Shown here in pieces: positions 52,539 through 61,072 of a stretch of 64,000 nt of DNA. Numbering within the stretch: position 1 is the stretch's first letter; the number at the start of each line of letters is the position of its first letter. The notes beneath the pieces are model-generated. The model was not told where the DNA came from. It saw nothing but the letters and a program-made list of their open reading frames with translations, and searched no databases. This DNA is from Paenibacillus sp. V4I7 (GTDB lineage: Bacteria; Bacillota; Bacilli; Paenibacillales; NBRC-103111): NCBI RefSeq assembly GCF_030817275.1, contig NZ_JAUSZD010000002.1, positions 3,100,001-3,164,000 of the forward strand. The letters are read 5' to 3'. The translations under genes were made by a program, and so were the position numbers.

Positions 52539-52612
52539 CGGATAACAATAGTTTAATGTCACAAGGGCTGCCGCGTTGCAGCTCTTTGTTGCAATAACTA
52601 GCAGTTATCCTT
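52530..52612 (+). repeat. Array repeat, complete
   Basis: L box TGAACTAACGGATAACAATA at 52531-52550, supplying a stop codon. Weak stem GGGCTGCCGCG...GCAGCTCTT. R box GCAATAACTAGCAGTTATCC at 52591-52610. Confidence 0.85.
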
Positions 52613-52728
52613 AATGAATCCTACATAAAAATGGGTGCTGTTTATCTTTTGTCGAACTGCTTAAAGTGGGAGATATTTTCATTCCACTGCGTTTGTAGTT
52701 TATAAAGATCCTATAGGTGGTGAAATAA

Positions 52729-53202
52729 ATGGGGATACATAAGGAACAGTTTGAAAACCTATCTGAACAACTTATTAAGGGGCTTCCTTTTATCGAACAT
52801 TTCAATATTGACGAATATCGGCGCCCGTCGGATGAGGTTAGTTCATTTCTCATTACTGTTAAGAGAGATATGATTCAATCGGAGATAAATGCATATATCC
52901 TACTTTTGGAGAGACTTGAATATCATGAAGAGGAATGGAATTGGAGTGAAAAACTAGTTCTATCTTCCAGGGACGCAGTACTTAATAGAATTTTAAATCG
53001 TATAGATAAAGGTGTTTTTAGTAGCATTGACTCTCAGATGTTAGCTAAGAAGATTCTTGAAGTAGACATTGATATTGATGTTTATAGGGAATTAACCAAT
53101 GAATCGAGTAATATTATTATTTTCGATGACTGGAACCTGCTCGAGATAATGGGTAGAAACGAGGATAATTATTTTTTATTTACTTGGTACACGACTGCTT
53201 AG
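52729..53202 (+). CDS. Hypothetical soluble protein
   Basis: 157 residues, mostly helical and acidic (MIQSEINAYILLLERLEYHE). ATG 52729 after TAGGTGGTG. No family recognised, although size and composition fit the immunity-like theme. Last intact unit of the array. Confidence 0.65.
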   Translation: MGIHKEQFENLSEQLIKGLPFIEHFNIDEYRRPSDEVSSFLITVKRDMIQSEINAYILLLERLEYHEEEWNWSEKLVLSSRDAVLNRILNRIDKGVFSSIDSQMLAKKILEVDIDIDVYRELTNESSNIIIFDDWNLLEIMGRNEDNYFLFTWYTTA

Positions 53203-53203
53203 A

Positions 53204-53412
53204 GTTAAACTAACGCAGAACGATAGCCTAATAATAAGACAGTCATCGACTTTTAAACAAAAGTCATTGACTGTCTTTTTTTTAGCATACTTTGGTATAT
53301 CACTTCAGATAGCAGACTCTACAGTACTTTATAAATTTGATATAAATGATACTTCCTTTTCTCTGAGAGAAACATGATGTTAGAGAATAACATGACTAAA
53401 CTAACGGGCAGT
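53204..53412 (+). repeat. Array repeat, boxes separated by an extra 110 bp
   Basis: L box TTAAACTAACGCAGAACGAT at 53205-53224. Long stem AAGACAGTCA...TGACTGTCTT plus T8 at 53237-53283. R box AAACTAACGGGCAGTAATAA at 53398-53417 region. The stretch between holds no gene. This is the last clear array repeat on the plus strand. Confidence 0.75.
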
Positions 53413-53745
53413 AATAATAAATTAAAGCTTGAATGGCAGGTTCATAACATTTAAAATTGAAATATCTTTCTTAATGAGGTGAAATGGATGTCATTCCTTA
53501 TCGTTCGAAGTAATTAGTTTTCGGGCTGGAGAAAACGCGTGCCAGCTACCAAAGGGATTTTCTGCCCTTTTGGTCTCGTGAAACTAAGAACTTTGAATGG
53601 TGTCGGGCTGATATCTAAAATATTAAAGTCAAGGACACTCGGACTTCTGAATGACGGAACAGATGAATTTTCATTTGCTCTTATTCATGCACAGCCCCAT
53701 AACCCCCTTGGCTTTTTATTATCTCATTTTAAAGGTGGAGAAAAT

Positions 53746-54522
53746 ATGAACAGGTCTGAGTACAAGGATTTTTACGACAAGGTTGGGCAATTGAACGGTT
53801 GGGACTTTAGTAAATTAAGAACTACTTCTGAAGGAGAACAATGGAATTTTCTTTATGAAGTTACTCAAAGATGTAAAAAGTCCGATTTATTACTTGATAT
53901 TGGTACGGGCGGTGGGGAAGCTTTATTATCTATTGCCGATGCTGCATTAATTCTTGTTGGCATTGATCATTCAAAAGGAATGATAAAGTCCGCTACTGAA
54001 AACCTAAAAAAATCAAATAAAACAAATATTCGCTTCTTACAAATGGAAGCTGAAAATATTACGTTTTCTGAGTTCTTTTTTATTGTGGTGTCCTGTCGTC
54101 AATTTTGTGAATATTATTATGCAGATACACACTTTAGCTTCAGTATCTACTGGAATCCCGATCCAATCTTTGTTAATTCAGCAAATATTGTTCATACTGA
54201 TGGGACATACACGTATTGCACAGGCTGCGGCACTTATCCTGTATATGATCAATGGGAACAAGAACGCCTTTGGATTGGTACTAACAAAAACCCTACATCA
54301 TTATTATATACAACAGTGTATGATAGCAGTGCTCACAATGGGCATTTACATACAAACAGTAACTCTTCATTACTAGAGGATTATTATCCGAATGCCAAAG
54401 TAACTTTAGGTGACAATTACGTAATTGGTTACTTTGAACTTAAAAATTATGATAAAACTTTGCCTAGCGGCCCACTTAAGGAACATCTTTTCCCAAAACG
54501 GTATAGACAAAATTTTAATTAA
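53746..54522 (+). pseudogene. Chimera: methyltransferase N-terminus joined to an unrelated C-terminal fragment
   Basis: From ATG 53746 (after AAAGGTGGAG) residues 1-109 are a class I SAM methyltransferase start (LLLDIGTGGGEALLSIADAA, motif I; VGIDHSKGMIKSA, motif II). At about 54072 the similarity ends. The open frame then runs through FCEYYYADTHFSF into a different protein tail (HTDGTYTYCTGCGTYPVYDQ ... KEHLFPKRYRQNFN) that reads like a secreted protein. The frame also extends back to 53539 without a ribosome site. Likely a deletion fusion of two genes; function doubtful. Confidence 0.6.
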
Positions 54523-54537
54523 TGGTAGGTGAATATT

Positions 54538-55221
54538 ATGAAAAGAAACACTAAATTTTTAAGTATCCTTACAGTAATTATTTTTTTATTAATAGGTACT
54601 AATGTATTTGCTCATGACTCCACCAATCAGAATAATTCTCAAGACAAAAAAAGCACTCCTCTTGAGGCAGGTACACCATCACAATTAGTGAAAACTGAGA
54701 AGTATATGAAACATATTTTATTTTCTGAGAATGTTCTTGATCCAGAAGGAAGGTTAGTTGAATCGAATTATGAAGTATGGTTTAATTCAAATGGTGAGTA
54801 CCGAATGAACACATTGACTGGACCATTCTCTGGTGACTATGAGGTGTGGGATGGACTTAACTTATATCAATATACAAAAGTAACAAATGACTTAATGGTA
54901 AGAGAATTTAAAAATGAAGGAACTGATGTAGTGGTTCCCCACAAATTGTTTAGTTCCTATACTACTGAAAAAATAAAGCAAGAAGTTAATGATAACAAGT
55001 TGAAAAAAAGAACTGAAGTAAAGTACGAAAAAATAGATGGAAAAAACAGCACTCAAGTCATTTTTGACAAAAAACACTCAATTATTATGGAGTCTAGTTT
55101 CACATATGACGGGAAATTGTTGCATTCACTTAAAATTACATTATACGAAGAAATAAAAAACTTTAATATAAATCTTTTAGTAGTAGAACCAAATGATGCT
55201 CATATCATAAATATGAATTAG
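54538..55221 (+). CDS. Secreted LolA-fold-like protein
   Basis: 227 residues with a signal peptide cleaved near VFAHD. The mature protein has strands such as VESNYEVWFNSNGEYRMNTL and GDYEVWDGLNLYQYTKV, the pattern of LolA/RseB-like lipid- or ligand-binding half-barrels seen in secreted Firmicutes proteins. ATG 54538 is chosen for GTAGGTGA upstream. It is followed by its own terminator. The family match is by pattern only. Confidence 0.6.
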   Translation: MKRNTKFLSILTVIIFLLIGTNVFAHDSTNQNNSQDKKSTPLEAGTPSQLVKTEKYMKHILFSENVLDPEGRLVESNYEVWFNSNGEYRMNTLTGPFSGDYEVWDGLNLYQYTKVTNDLMVREFKNEGTDVVVPHKLFSSYTTEKIKQEVNDNKLKKRTEVKYEKIDGKNSTQVIFDKKHSIIMESSFTYDGKLLHSLKITLYEEIKNFNINLLVVEPNDAHIINMN

Positions 55222-55227
55222 CGAAAA

Positions 55228-55262
55228 AATGAAGTTGAGGATTTCTCAACTTCATTTTTATT
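55228..55262 (+). terminator. Rho-independent terminator
   Basis: AAATGAAGTTGAG pairs with CTCAACTTCATTT, followed by TTATT. Confidence 0.8.
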
Positions 55263-55283
55263 AGAAATGAAGGGTAGTGGATT

Positions 55284-55910
55284 ATGAATAAATTAAAGTA
55301 TATAACGTTTGTTTTACTTCTATGCTTATGTGCTTGTAATACTTCGATTAATTCAAACGTCATTACAGATACAATCTCAACTCAAAAACCTCAGACTCAG
55401 TACAATGTAATCAAATTGCCAGATAAACATATGATTTTTGAGTATTTAGAGGATGCAATGAATAGAGACACTACTTTTCCAAGGAAACTAGTCGTTAGTC
55501 AATCGTACTATGAGAAAAGCGCGATAAATAGGGGAGATATCATCTATATGGAATTTTCGGATAGTTTTATCAAAGAGCATTTTTCTATAACAGACCAAGA
55601 GCAAATCCAATTATATCAAAGAAAAGTTTCGAGGGTGATCGGGTTGCCCGGAGAAGTAATTCATATAAGTAAAGGACAAATTTATATAAACAATAAAAAA
55701 CTAGATACTTTTTATGGGCATCAAACTTTCCATAATCAACCTGTCGCGTCGGAAGAGGGTTTGACGATGGCTAAAAACATTAAAGTTCCAGAAAATCATG
55801 TTTTTGTCATGCCTGATGAATGGTGGAGAGGTTCAGTTGACAGCAGCGGTATAGGTCCTATTGATCATTCATATATCAAAGGTAAAGTAGTAGGATATGT
55901 TACTGAATAA
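55284..55910 (+). CDS. Signal-peptidase-I-like lipoprotein, probably inactive
   Basis: 208 residues. It begins with a lipobox (LCLCAC, Cys18) instead of a membrane anchor. The S26 family layout follows: RGDIIYMEF (box C), RKVSRVIGLPGEVIHISKGQ (box D), YINNKKLDTF and GIGPIDHSYIKGKVVG (box E). However, the catalytic Lys that precedes RVIGLPG in active enzymes is Ser here, and the SMxPT nucleophile box reads QSYYEK. It may therefore bind signal peptides or have another role, without cleaving. Function is inferred only from family resemblance. Confidence 0.8.
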   Translation: MNKLKYITFVLLLCLCACNTSINSNVITDTISTQKPQTQYNVIKLPDKHMIFEYLEDAMNRDTTFPRKLVVSQSYYEKSAINRGDIIYMEFSDSFIKEHFSITDQEQIQLYQRKVSRVIGLPGEVIHISKGQIYINNKKLDTFYGHQTFHNQPVASEEGLTMAKNIKVPENHVFVMPDEWWRGSVDSSGIGPIDHSYIKGKVVGYVTE

Positions 55911-55998
55911 GCACTTCTAATTTTAGCTCCAATAAGTTTTATCTTGCTTGAATATAAACAACCGATATAGCATATAGAGATTAATAACAATTGTCGGG

Positions 55999-56132
55999 TG
56001 ACAAGCACGTTATCTCATTAAATACCGCGTAAAATCGCGGTTTATTTGTTTTATAAGATAAAGTTGTTGTCACAGCCAATTGACTAGAACTTTATCCCAT
56101 TCCCGATTTTGACATGAACATTATCTCAAATA
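55999..56132 (+). repeat. TGACAAGAAC element, copy C
   Basis: Half-sites: I TGACAAGCACGTTATCTC (55999); II inverted, ending 56072; III TGACTAGAACTTTATCCC (56081); IV TGACATGAACATTATCTC (56110). Hairpin ACCGCG...CGCGGT between I and II. The spacer between II and III is CAGCCAAT (56073-56080). Spacing matches copies A and B within 1-2 bases. Confidence 0.75.
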
Positions 56133-56979
56133 GTTAAAAAGGTGTATTGGCGGAATCTGAATATTTCAAGAACTATGTTAATGAAAGGAAATTTGTCCAA
56201 CTTATATGATATGCCTGAGCGACACGCAGCTTATTTTTGAAACCTGAAAGGGGACCTTGATGCACCACTGCCTTATTGTGTTGTAGTTAAAATAGGAGAG
56301 GGGTGGGTTACTTATTGCGCATGAATTGGACAAAGCCATCATTGGATGAAATAAAGAATCCCGCTCTCTTTGAGAAGTGGGATTTACTTTTGATCGTTTC
56401 CATCTAAAAGTAAGCAACGTTGTGTTTGGTTGTTAGAATGCAGGATTGTGTAAATTTAAGGGCATTATGTATTAATCGCGCTTCTCACTGGGTAATTTAA
56501 ACTAATTTACGCAGCTATTACATAGAACAAAACAAACAATATATATATTCGAAGGGGGGCATCCTATAATTAAATTCAAGAATCAGATTGATTGTGGATA
56601 TAATATCATTAGTTTCAAGTTATCGGCGTTTGCCAACCTTATTTCGTTTGAATGTTCATATGGATAATGCGAGTCATAACATATAAATAGCCATAAAATT
56701 ATCTAGTGAGTGAACTTTAAGTTCTTTTAGATAGCGCTTACAGAATATAAATCGTTAATGTTGTCATTGGATAAATGGATAGATGATAAACGCTGGAGCG
56801 ATGGTATCCATAAGTTCGATATGTTCTCATATAGTGTGTGAGAGGACAAGAACTTACATCCACTGTTGCTTTTTTAAATACTCAAGAGTACTACAAATTG
56901 ATGTTTTCTTATTATTTCAGCATATTGATTTAATCCATATTTTTTCAATTATTTTAAAAAAATAGGCCATGGTGGGACA
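56133..56979. other. Gene-poor stretch
   Basis: About 850 bases with no convincing gene on either strand. Contains a hairpin AATCCC...GGGATT at about 56358-56386 and fragments of open frame that show no recognisable protein. Confidence 0.4.
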
Positions 56980-57146
56980 TTACTCATAATAATCTGTTGG
57001 TCCAGTTGACAGACCACCACCAGGCCCTATTGAAAGTCCCCCGTCTGGCCTGTCGATAATAATCCTCCGCGAGGCCCCGTTGAAAGTCCAATCAGGTCCC
57101 GTTGATAGCCCCCGCGTGGTCCAGTAGACTTATTTCTATTCCACAT
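56980..57146 (-). pseudogene. GGLSTGP-repeat protein remnant
   Basis: Minus strand from ATG 57146 (MWNRNKSTGPRGGYQRDLIG), preceded by AAGGGGG. The frame ends at TAG 57027-57029, but other frames continue the repeat (GLSIGPGGGLSTGPTDYYE) to TAA 56980-56982. The original was evidently a short protein of tandem GGGLSTGP units between MWNRNK and a C-terminal PTDPY-like end, a type found as small repeat proteins in Paenibacillus. Several indels in the repeats now break it; indels are easy in such DNA, so repeat-number variation is possible. Confidence 0.5.
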
Positions 57147-57585
57147 ATAAATACCCCCTTGTAATAAATTATATGATCTATCTTAACTTACTAAGAATGC
57201 CCACCATGTCAGTTTCATTATCACAATACCTAATGACAATAGTCATGAGCATTTTTAAAATATCATAAGCTTTTAAGATAGAAGCCTTGACTCATATAGG
57301 GGTCCCGACAACATTTTAACGAAAATATACGTTAAGCGTCGTTGCATCCCCAGCGTGGCTGGCATGAGATTAATAAAATTACCTCTTATTGTCTGTCTTC
57401 AATAGGCCAATGGTCTTACTGTGCATGCCTTGTTACTAGCGCAAAATATGTCAATTAAATAAGTCTAGGTGATCATCCTATTCTATTGAAATAATGCTAA
57501 AATGTGGAATTGGAGGGAAAAAATGATCATATAGTTCTAGTTTAAGGAGGTATCATTACATCAATCAATTCTTAAAGTAACTTGA
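57147..57585. other. Intergenic region before the FnIII protein
   Basis: No gene. AT-rich with an AAGGAGGTATCATT ribosome-like site at about 57543 that leads to no ORF, and probable promoter material for the gene at 57655. Confidence 0.35.
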
Positions 57586-57654
57586 ATGTTCAATGAGTAC
57601 TGGATACGGGTTGTATGGATTAAAATTGATATAAGTAGGAGGAGAAAAAATAGA

Positions 57655-59016
57655 ATGAGCATTAAAAAAACAATATCTTTGTTAGCAGTGCCATTTATTG
57701 TAGTAACATTGTTTAGTCAATCATCTGTTTCTTTTGCTGCTCCAGCCAAAGGTCAAATTAAAGCTAAGACTGAAATTTCTGCATCATCTGTAACATTGAG
57801 TTGGGAAAAGATTGGGACAAATTACAAGGTATACAAAGATGGTAAACTTGTAGGTGAAACCCCAGAAAACACATTTGTTGATTCTGCAATTAAAGCAGAC
57901 GAGCTTTATAAGTATCTTATTGTCGCTTACAATGGAAACCAACTAATTGATACCATAAGGATATCTACAAAAGCGAAATCTTCCACTGATAATGTGTCGT
58001 TAAAAAACGAAAATCAGAATACAATACCAGACATGACTATAGAAAGTATAGCTGGTTCAAATTCTGTCACTTTAAATTGGCCAGAAATTCCTGATGATGA
58101 CAATGTTTACGAAGTTTATAGGGATGGTTCGCACATCGCGAGTGTTTCTGGCAGGCAATTTTCCGATCAAGATGTAACTCCTAGCACCAAATATCGTTAT
58201 AACGTGATTGGGAAGAAAAAGCTCAATGTTGAGGATATTAATAAAATCAAAAAGGATTCGAAATATAATAATGCGAATGCTGTTTCGGATGAAGAGCTCC
58301 TTAAGTTAGAAAATACGTTCGAGGCAATTAAGTTTGTAAAAACTCTTGATAGTAATTTGCAATCGAATCTGGAGGAAAACCGTCTTAAGGAATCAAACGT
58401 TGTATCTTTCAGTTCGGTACCGTACTTTTCTTTCAGGTATATGACTTTTATTCCTGACTATAGAGTTGCAAACCCATTCTCGTCAGGAACCTATTTTTTG
58501 GGTAACAACCGATCATATGATGTATTGTCTAATGAGTACAAAACTTTACAAAACATTGACGTCACTTTCGATCAACCATACTATAGTACATACGGTCACC
58601 GAACAGGAACTGGTGTAACACATGTTGTTGATGCAAATAACAACCCTATTAGCTCAAAAACAGCAAATTGTACTTCCAGCAATGGGGCTTACGATTTATA
58701 TTTGTTGTCACCAAATAGTTATGGAACAGATTTGAAACAATTTGGTGCGGGAGGAGATTGTGGTCTCCCGTACTATGATTCCATATCTCCAGATATTACT
58801 TATTATTATGATGCGTGGATGGAACGAGATGGGGATTGGAGGGTCAAAGGCTCTCATGATAAAGCACCTTCACACGAATTCTATCTCTATGATCGTTCGC
58901 TAGGTTATTATATAACGATTTTCCAACATGATGCCGCACGAAAAGCAAACGGTGATGTTGATTTTGCTGCTCTAGCTCCCCCTTATCCAAGTTGGACATT
59001 CGATATTAGCGGTTAA
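57655..59016 (+). CDS. Secreted protein with two fibronectin type III-like domains
   Basis: 453 residues. Signal peptide to about SVSFA (residue 31). Two FnIII-type beta domains follow (AKTEISASSVTLSWEKIGTN, about residues 38-57; IAGSNSVTLNWPEIPDDDNV, about residues 133-152; each ending in a YKY/YRY strand). Then a helical linker leads to a C-terminal module of about 190 residues, beginning near YFSFRYMTFIPDYRVANPFS, that is unrecognised. ATG 57655 chosen for AGGAGGAG. Probable role in surface binding or as a secreted effector; unknown. Confidence 0.75.
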   Translation: MSIKKTISLLAVPFIVVTLFSQSSVSFAAPAKGQIKAKTEISASSVTLSWEKIGTNYKVYKDGKLVGETPENTFVDSAIKADELYKYLIVAYNGNQLIDTIRISTKAKSSTDNVSLKNENQNTIPDMTIESIAGSNSVTLNWPEIPDDDNVYEVYRDGSHIASVSGRQFSDQDVTPSTKYRYNVIGKKKLNVEDINKIKKDSKYNNANAVSDEELLKLENTFEAIKFVKTLDSNLQSNLEENRLKESNVVSFSSVPYFSFRYMTFIPDYRVANPFSSGTYFLGNNRSYDVLSNEYKTLQNIDVTFDQPYYSTYGHRTGTGVTHVVDANNNPISSKTANCTSSNGAYDLYLLSPNSYGTDLKQFGAGGDCGLPYYDSISPDITYYYDAWMERDGDWRVKGSHDKAPSHEFYLYDRSLGYYITIFQHDAARKANGDVDFAALAPPYPSWTFDISG

Positions 59017-59017
59017 T

Positions 59018-59066
59018 AAAAAGGTGTTCGTCCAAAGTCACTTGACTTAGGATGAACACCTTTTTT
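59018..59066 (+). terminator. Bidirectional terminator between convergent genes
   Basis: AAAAAGGTGTTCGTCC pairs with GGATGAACACCTTTTTT around a 15 base loop. Confidence 0.85.
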
Positions 59067-59068
59067 CT

Positions 59069-59455
59069 TTATCTAAGTAACTGAATTTTTTTCAAAAAAC
59101 TATCAACTAACCATAATCCTGCTGCTGCTCCAAAAACTGAATTTATCAGAACATTTGAGAAAATAAGAATATCGTCGGATTCGGTAAAAGTAAACAAAAA
59201 AACAATAATTCCTGCAAACACAAGATGTAAAATAAGTCCCATCAGAAGGTAATTTATTGACTTCTTCTTTTTGGATAGGATCAGATCTGTCACAATTGAA
59301 AAGGGTACACCAATAATTAAGGAACCAACTGAAAAGTACATAAAATAAGCGAAAAATGAGGCATACCCATGAATAAGCAATAGAATTAGTGAAAGAATTA
59401 ACGACATTAGAATACCAGATATAATCTTCCTTACAATCGCAACTTTTGTGAACAT
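59069..59455 (-). CDS. Four-helix membrane protein
   Basis: 128 residues, helices at about 10-28, 31-52, 67-87 and 97-118, minus strand. ATG 59455 with GAAAGGAGAT upstream. Similar in composition to small UPF-type membrane proteins; no family recognised. Converges on the FnIII gene. Confidence 0.7.
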   Translation of the reverse strand: MFTKVAIVRKIISGILMSLILSLILLLIHGYASFFAYFMYFSVGSLIIGVPFSIVTDLILSKKKKSINYLLMGLILHLVFAGIIVFLFTFTESDDILIFSNVLINSVFGAAAGLWLVDSFLKKIQLLR

Positions 59456-59544
59456 TTATAATATCTCCTTTCGTATAATGAATTTCAACGCCGGACTCAT
59501 GGTGAGCAACTTATCGCTGTAACCTGAACGAAGACTACCCTGTT

Positions 59545-59570
59545 AAATGAGCTATCGTTTCCGCTGAAGT
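59545..59570 (-). repeat. Array-type left box on the minus strand
   Basis: Reading the minus strand, CAGCGGAAACGATAGCTCAT matches the L box tail. It lies about 165 bases downstream of the DUF6843 remnant on the same strand, the usual gene-box order. The only inverted copy noticed. Confidence 0.5.
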
Positions 59571-59733
59571 ATGTTTTTACCCCCTGACATACCTCCCAGC
59601 AGTTGCTGCAAACGCTGAGCGCCATCGGAGGGCATTCGAATAAGTGCTAAGGCGTAGCAGGTTGCCGTATACGCTCACCTATTTCAGATGTGCTATTACC
59701 TGTTCTGTCATGTGGGCTTCAGGGGTCTTTATT

Positions 59734-60215
59734 TCAAACGATAGAAAGTGTGGGCCTAAGTGCCGTGGGTCTTAAAGATTTAATGAGGTTGGCTTTGCTC
59801 CCATTGCTTTTCTGTCCCAACAAAAAATTAAGTTTTTCTGGTCTAGTTGTTGTGCCATCAGTGTTCCTTATTTCCCCAGTTGAAGTTCCTAAGCCATGTA
59901 TCATTATCACAGTATCAGGAAGTTTTGTTTTTTGTCCATTATTCTCAATATAATAAAAAACCATAGGGCCTGTAATGTTACTGCTTGAGTTCTAATTTTT
60001 CCAGAGGGAGGGACTTCATATACAATGTATTTCCTTCTTCATGTTTCAAAGCAGGATATTCAGATTGATCAAATATAACTTTTACCCACCCGAATATTCC
60101 TTTGGTAAGAGAAACTTATGAGTTGGATAATCCGGTTTGTTGAAAATAATTATTGTCCCTATTATAAGACAGACGACTACCGAGACTGCAATTGCAATAC
60201 CTAGCATCTTTTCAT
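59734..60215 (-). pseudogene. DUF6843-like protein remnant with several frameshifts
   Basis: From ATG 60215 (ribosome site AGAGGAGG), minus strand: an N-terminal anchor (AIAVSVVVCLIIGTIIIFNK), then PTHKFLLPKEYSG, then after a one-base shift WVKVIFDQSEYPALKHEEGN, and after another shift VFYYIENNGQKTKLPDTVIM followed by IHGLGTSTGEI. These pieces follow the order of DUF6843 domains (FLLPxxYxGWVxxxY ... YFY). At least two indels break it. Likely a dead array-type unit in opposite orientation. Confidence 0.6.
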
Positions 60216-60578
60216 AACCAACCTCCTCTAATTAGATGTATATTTCCAAGATTTCTAATTTTTAGATTAAAGCAAAGTAATCAGCTATGCAAATTTGGAA
60301 CAATATTTTATTATATTGGCGTTTACACTGTCTAATACTTATAATGCTTTTAGTTGCAACGTTCATGGAATCTGAGCGCCTCTTAGATGGTATGTATTGG
60401 GATTTAACCCCCGTCAATAAACCCATCCCATCATACCGGGGCGCGAAAAGTCAGACTTGGAAGATAGGATTGATTTGTTATCAGAAGCCAGATTAGCCAT
60501 TTCTTAAATATTTCTCAGACCGCTGTGGAAAGCCGCTTAAGGCGATCAAAAAAAATATTAAAAAAGGAGTTGTTTGAG
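60216..60578. other. Stretch without a supported gene
   Basis: An open frame of 69 codons at 60287-60496 has no ribosome site or recognisable pattern and is not called. The rest is AT-rich spacer. Confidence 0.3.
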
Positions 60579-60835
60579 ATGGTTCAAGAAACATTGTCTC
60601 ACAAAAAGTTGGTAAGAATTTTGAGCAAAAGGTAATTAAGAGAATTACAGGAGTAGCTCGTATCAACATACCCGTTAGAAACATAGAGAAATCTGTGGAT
60701 TTTTACGTTATTCACTTGGGATGCACATTAATGCGAGGCATTACAAATACCTATTTCATGTTCAGCCCTTCTGCAAGGTATTGCAACACCTTATTTTTAC
60801 GCAATATTAGGAGTTTTTTGAACAGGCTCTATTAA
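60579..60835 (+). pseudogene. VOC/glyoxalase-family fragment
   Basis: One frame reads KRITGVARINIPVRNIEKSV followed by DFYVIHLGCTL, the N-terminal beta-alpha-beta unit of vicinal oxygen chelate proteins (glyoxalase/bleomycin-resistance type). The start region at 60579 is in another frame, and the sequence loses similarity after about 60760. Only the first half-domain remains. Confidence 0.55.
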
Positions 60836-61072
60836 ATAAAAAATTACAAAAAGTTAATATCCATTTTTATATGAAAAAGGGATTTTTTGGTTTATAATAA
60901 AATGAATTAAAAAACAGAGGGAGGGGGAATTAATCATATAGTCATCAGTTGTTCAAAGTATGAGTTAATTAGAAATTTGAAACTCCTAGTGTTTTTTTGG
61001 TTAATCTCATCAAGATAATGTTAAAAATTCTTAAAGTACTAATTATTTAATAATGTATATAGGAGGAATACA

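Noticed and set aside
306-53412. CRISPR array
   Set aside because: Repeat copies are 85-100 bp, diverged, and spaced by whole genes of varied length; no cas genes.
306-53412. Classical integron with attC sites
   Set aside because: Box cores read TAACGG, not the GTTRRRY/RYYYAAC pair of attC, L and R are each palindromic rather than complementary to each other, and no IntI-type integrase is in the window. Only the organisation is similar.
56202-56417. 71-codon minus-strand ORF
   Set aside because: No ribosome site, low-quality composition, and it crosses a terminator-like hairpin.
60287-60496. 69-codon plus-strand ORF
   Set aside because: No ribosome site, no recognisable pattern, and surrounded by gene fragments.
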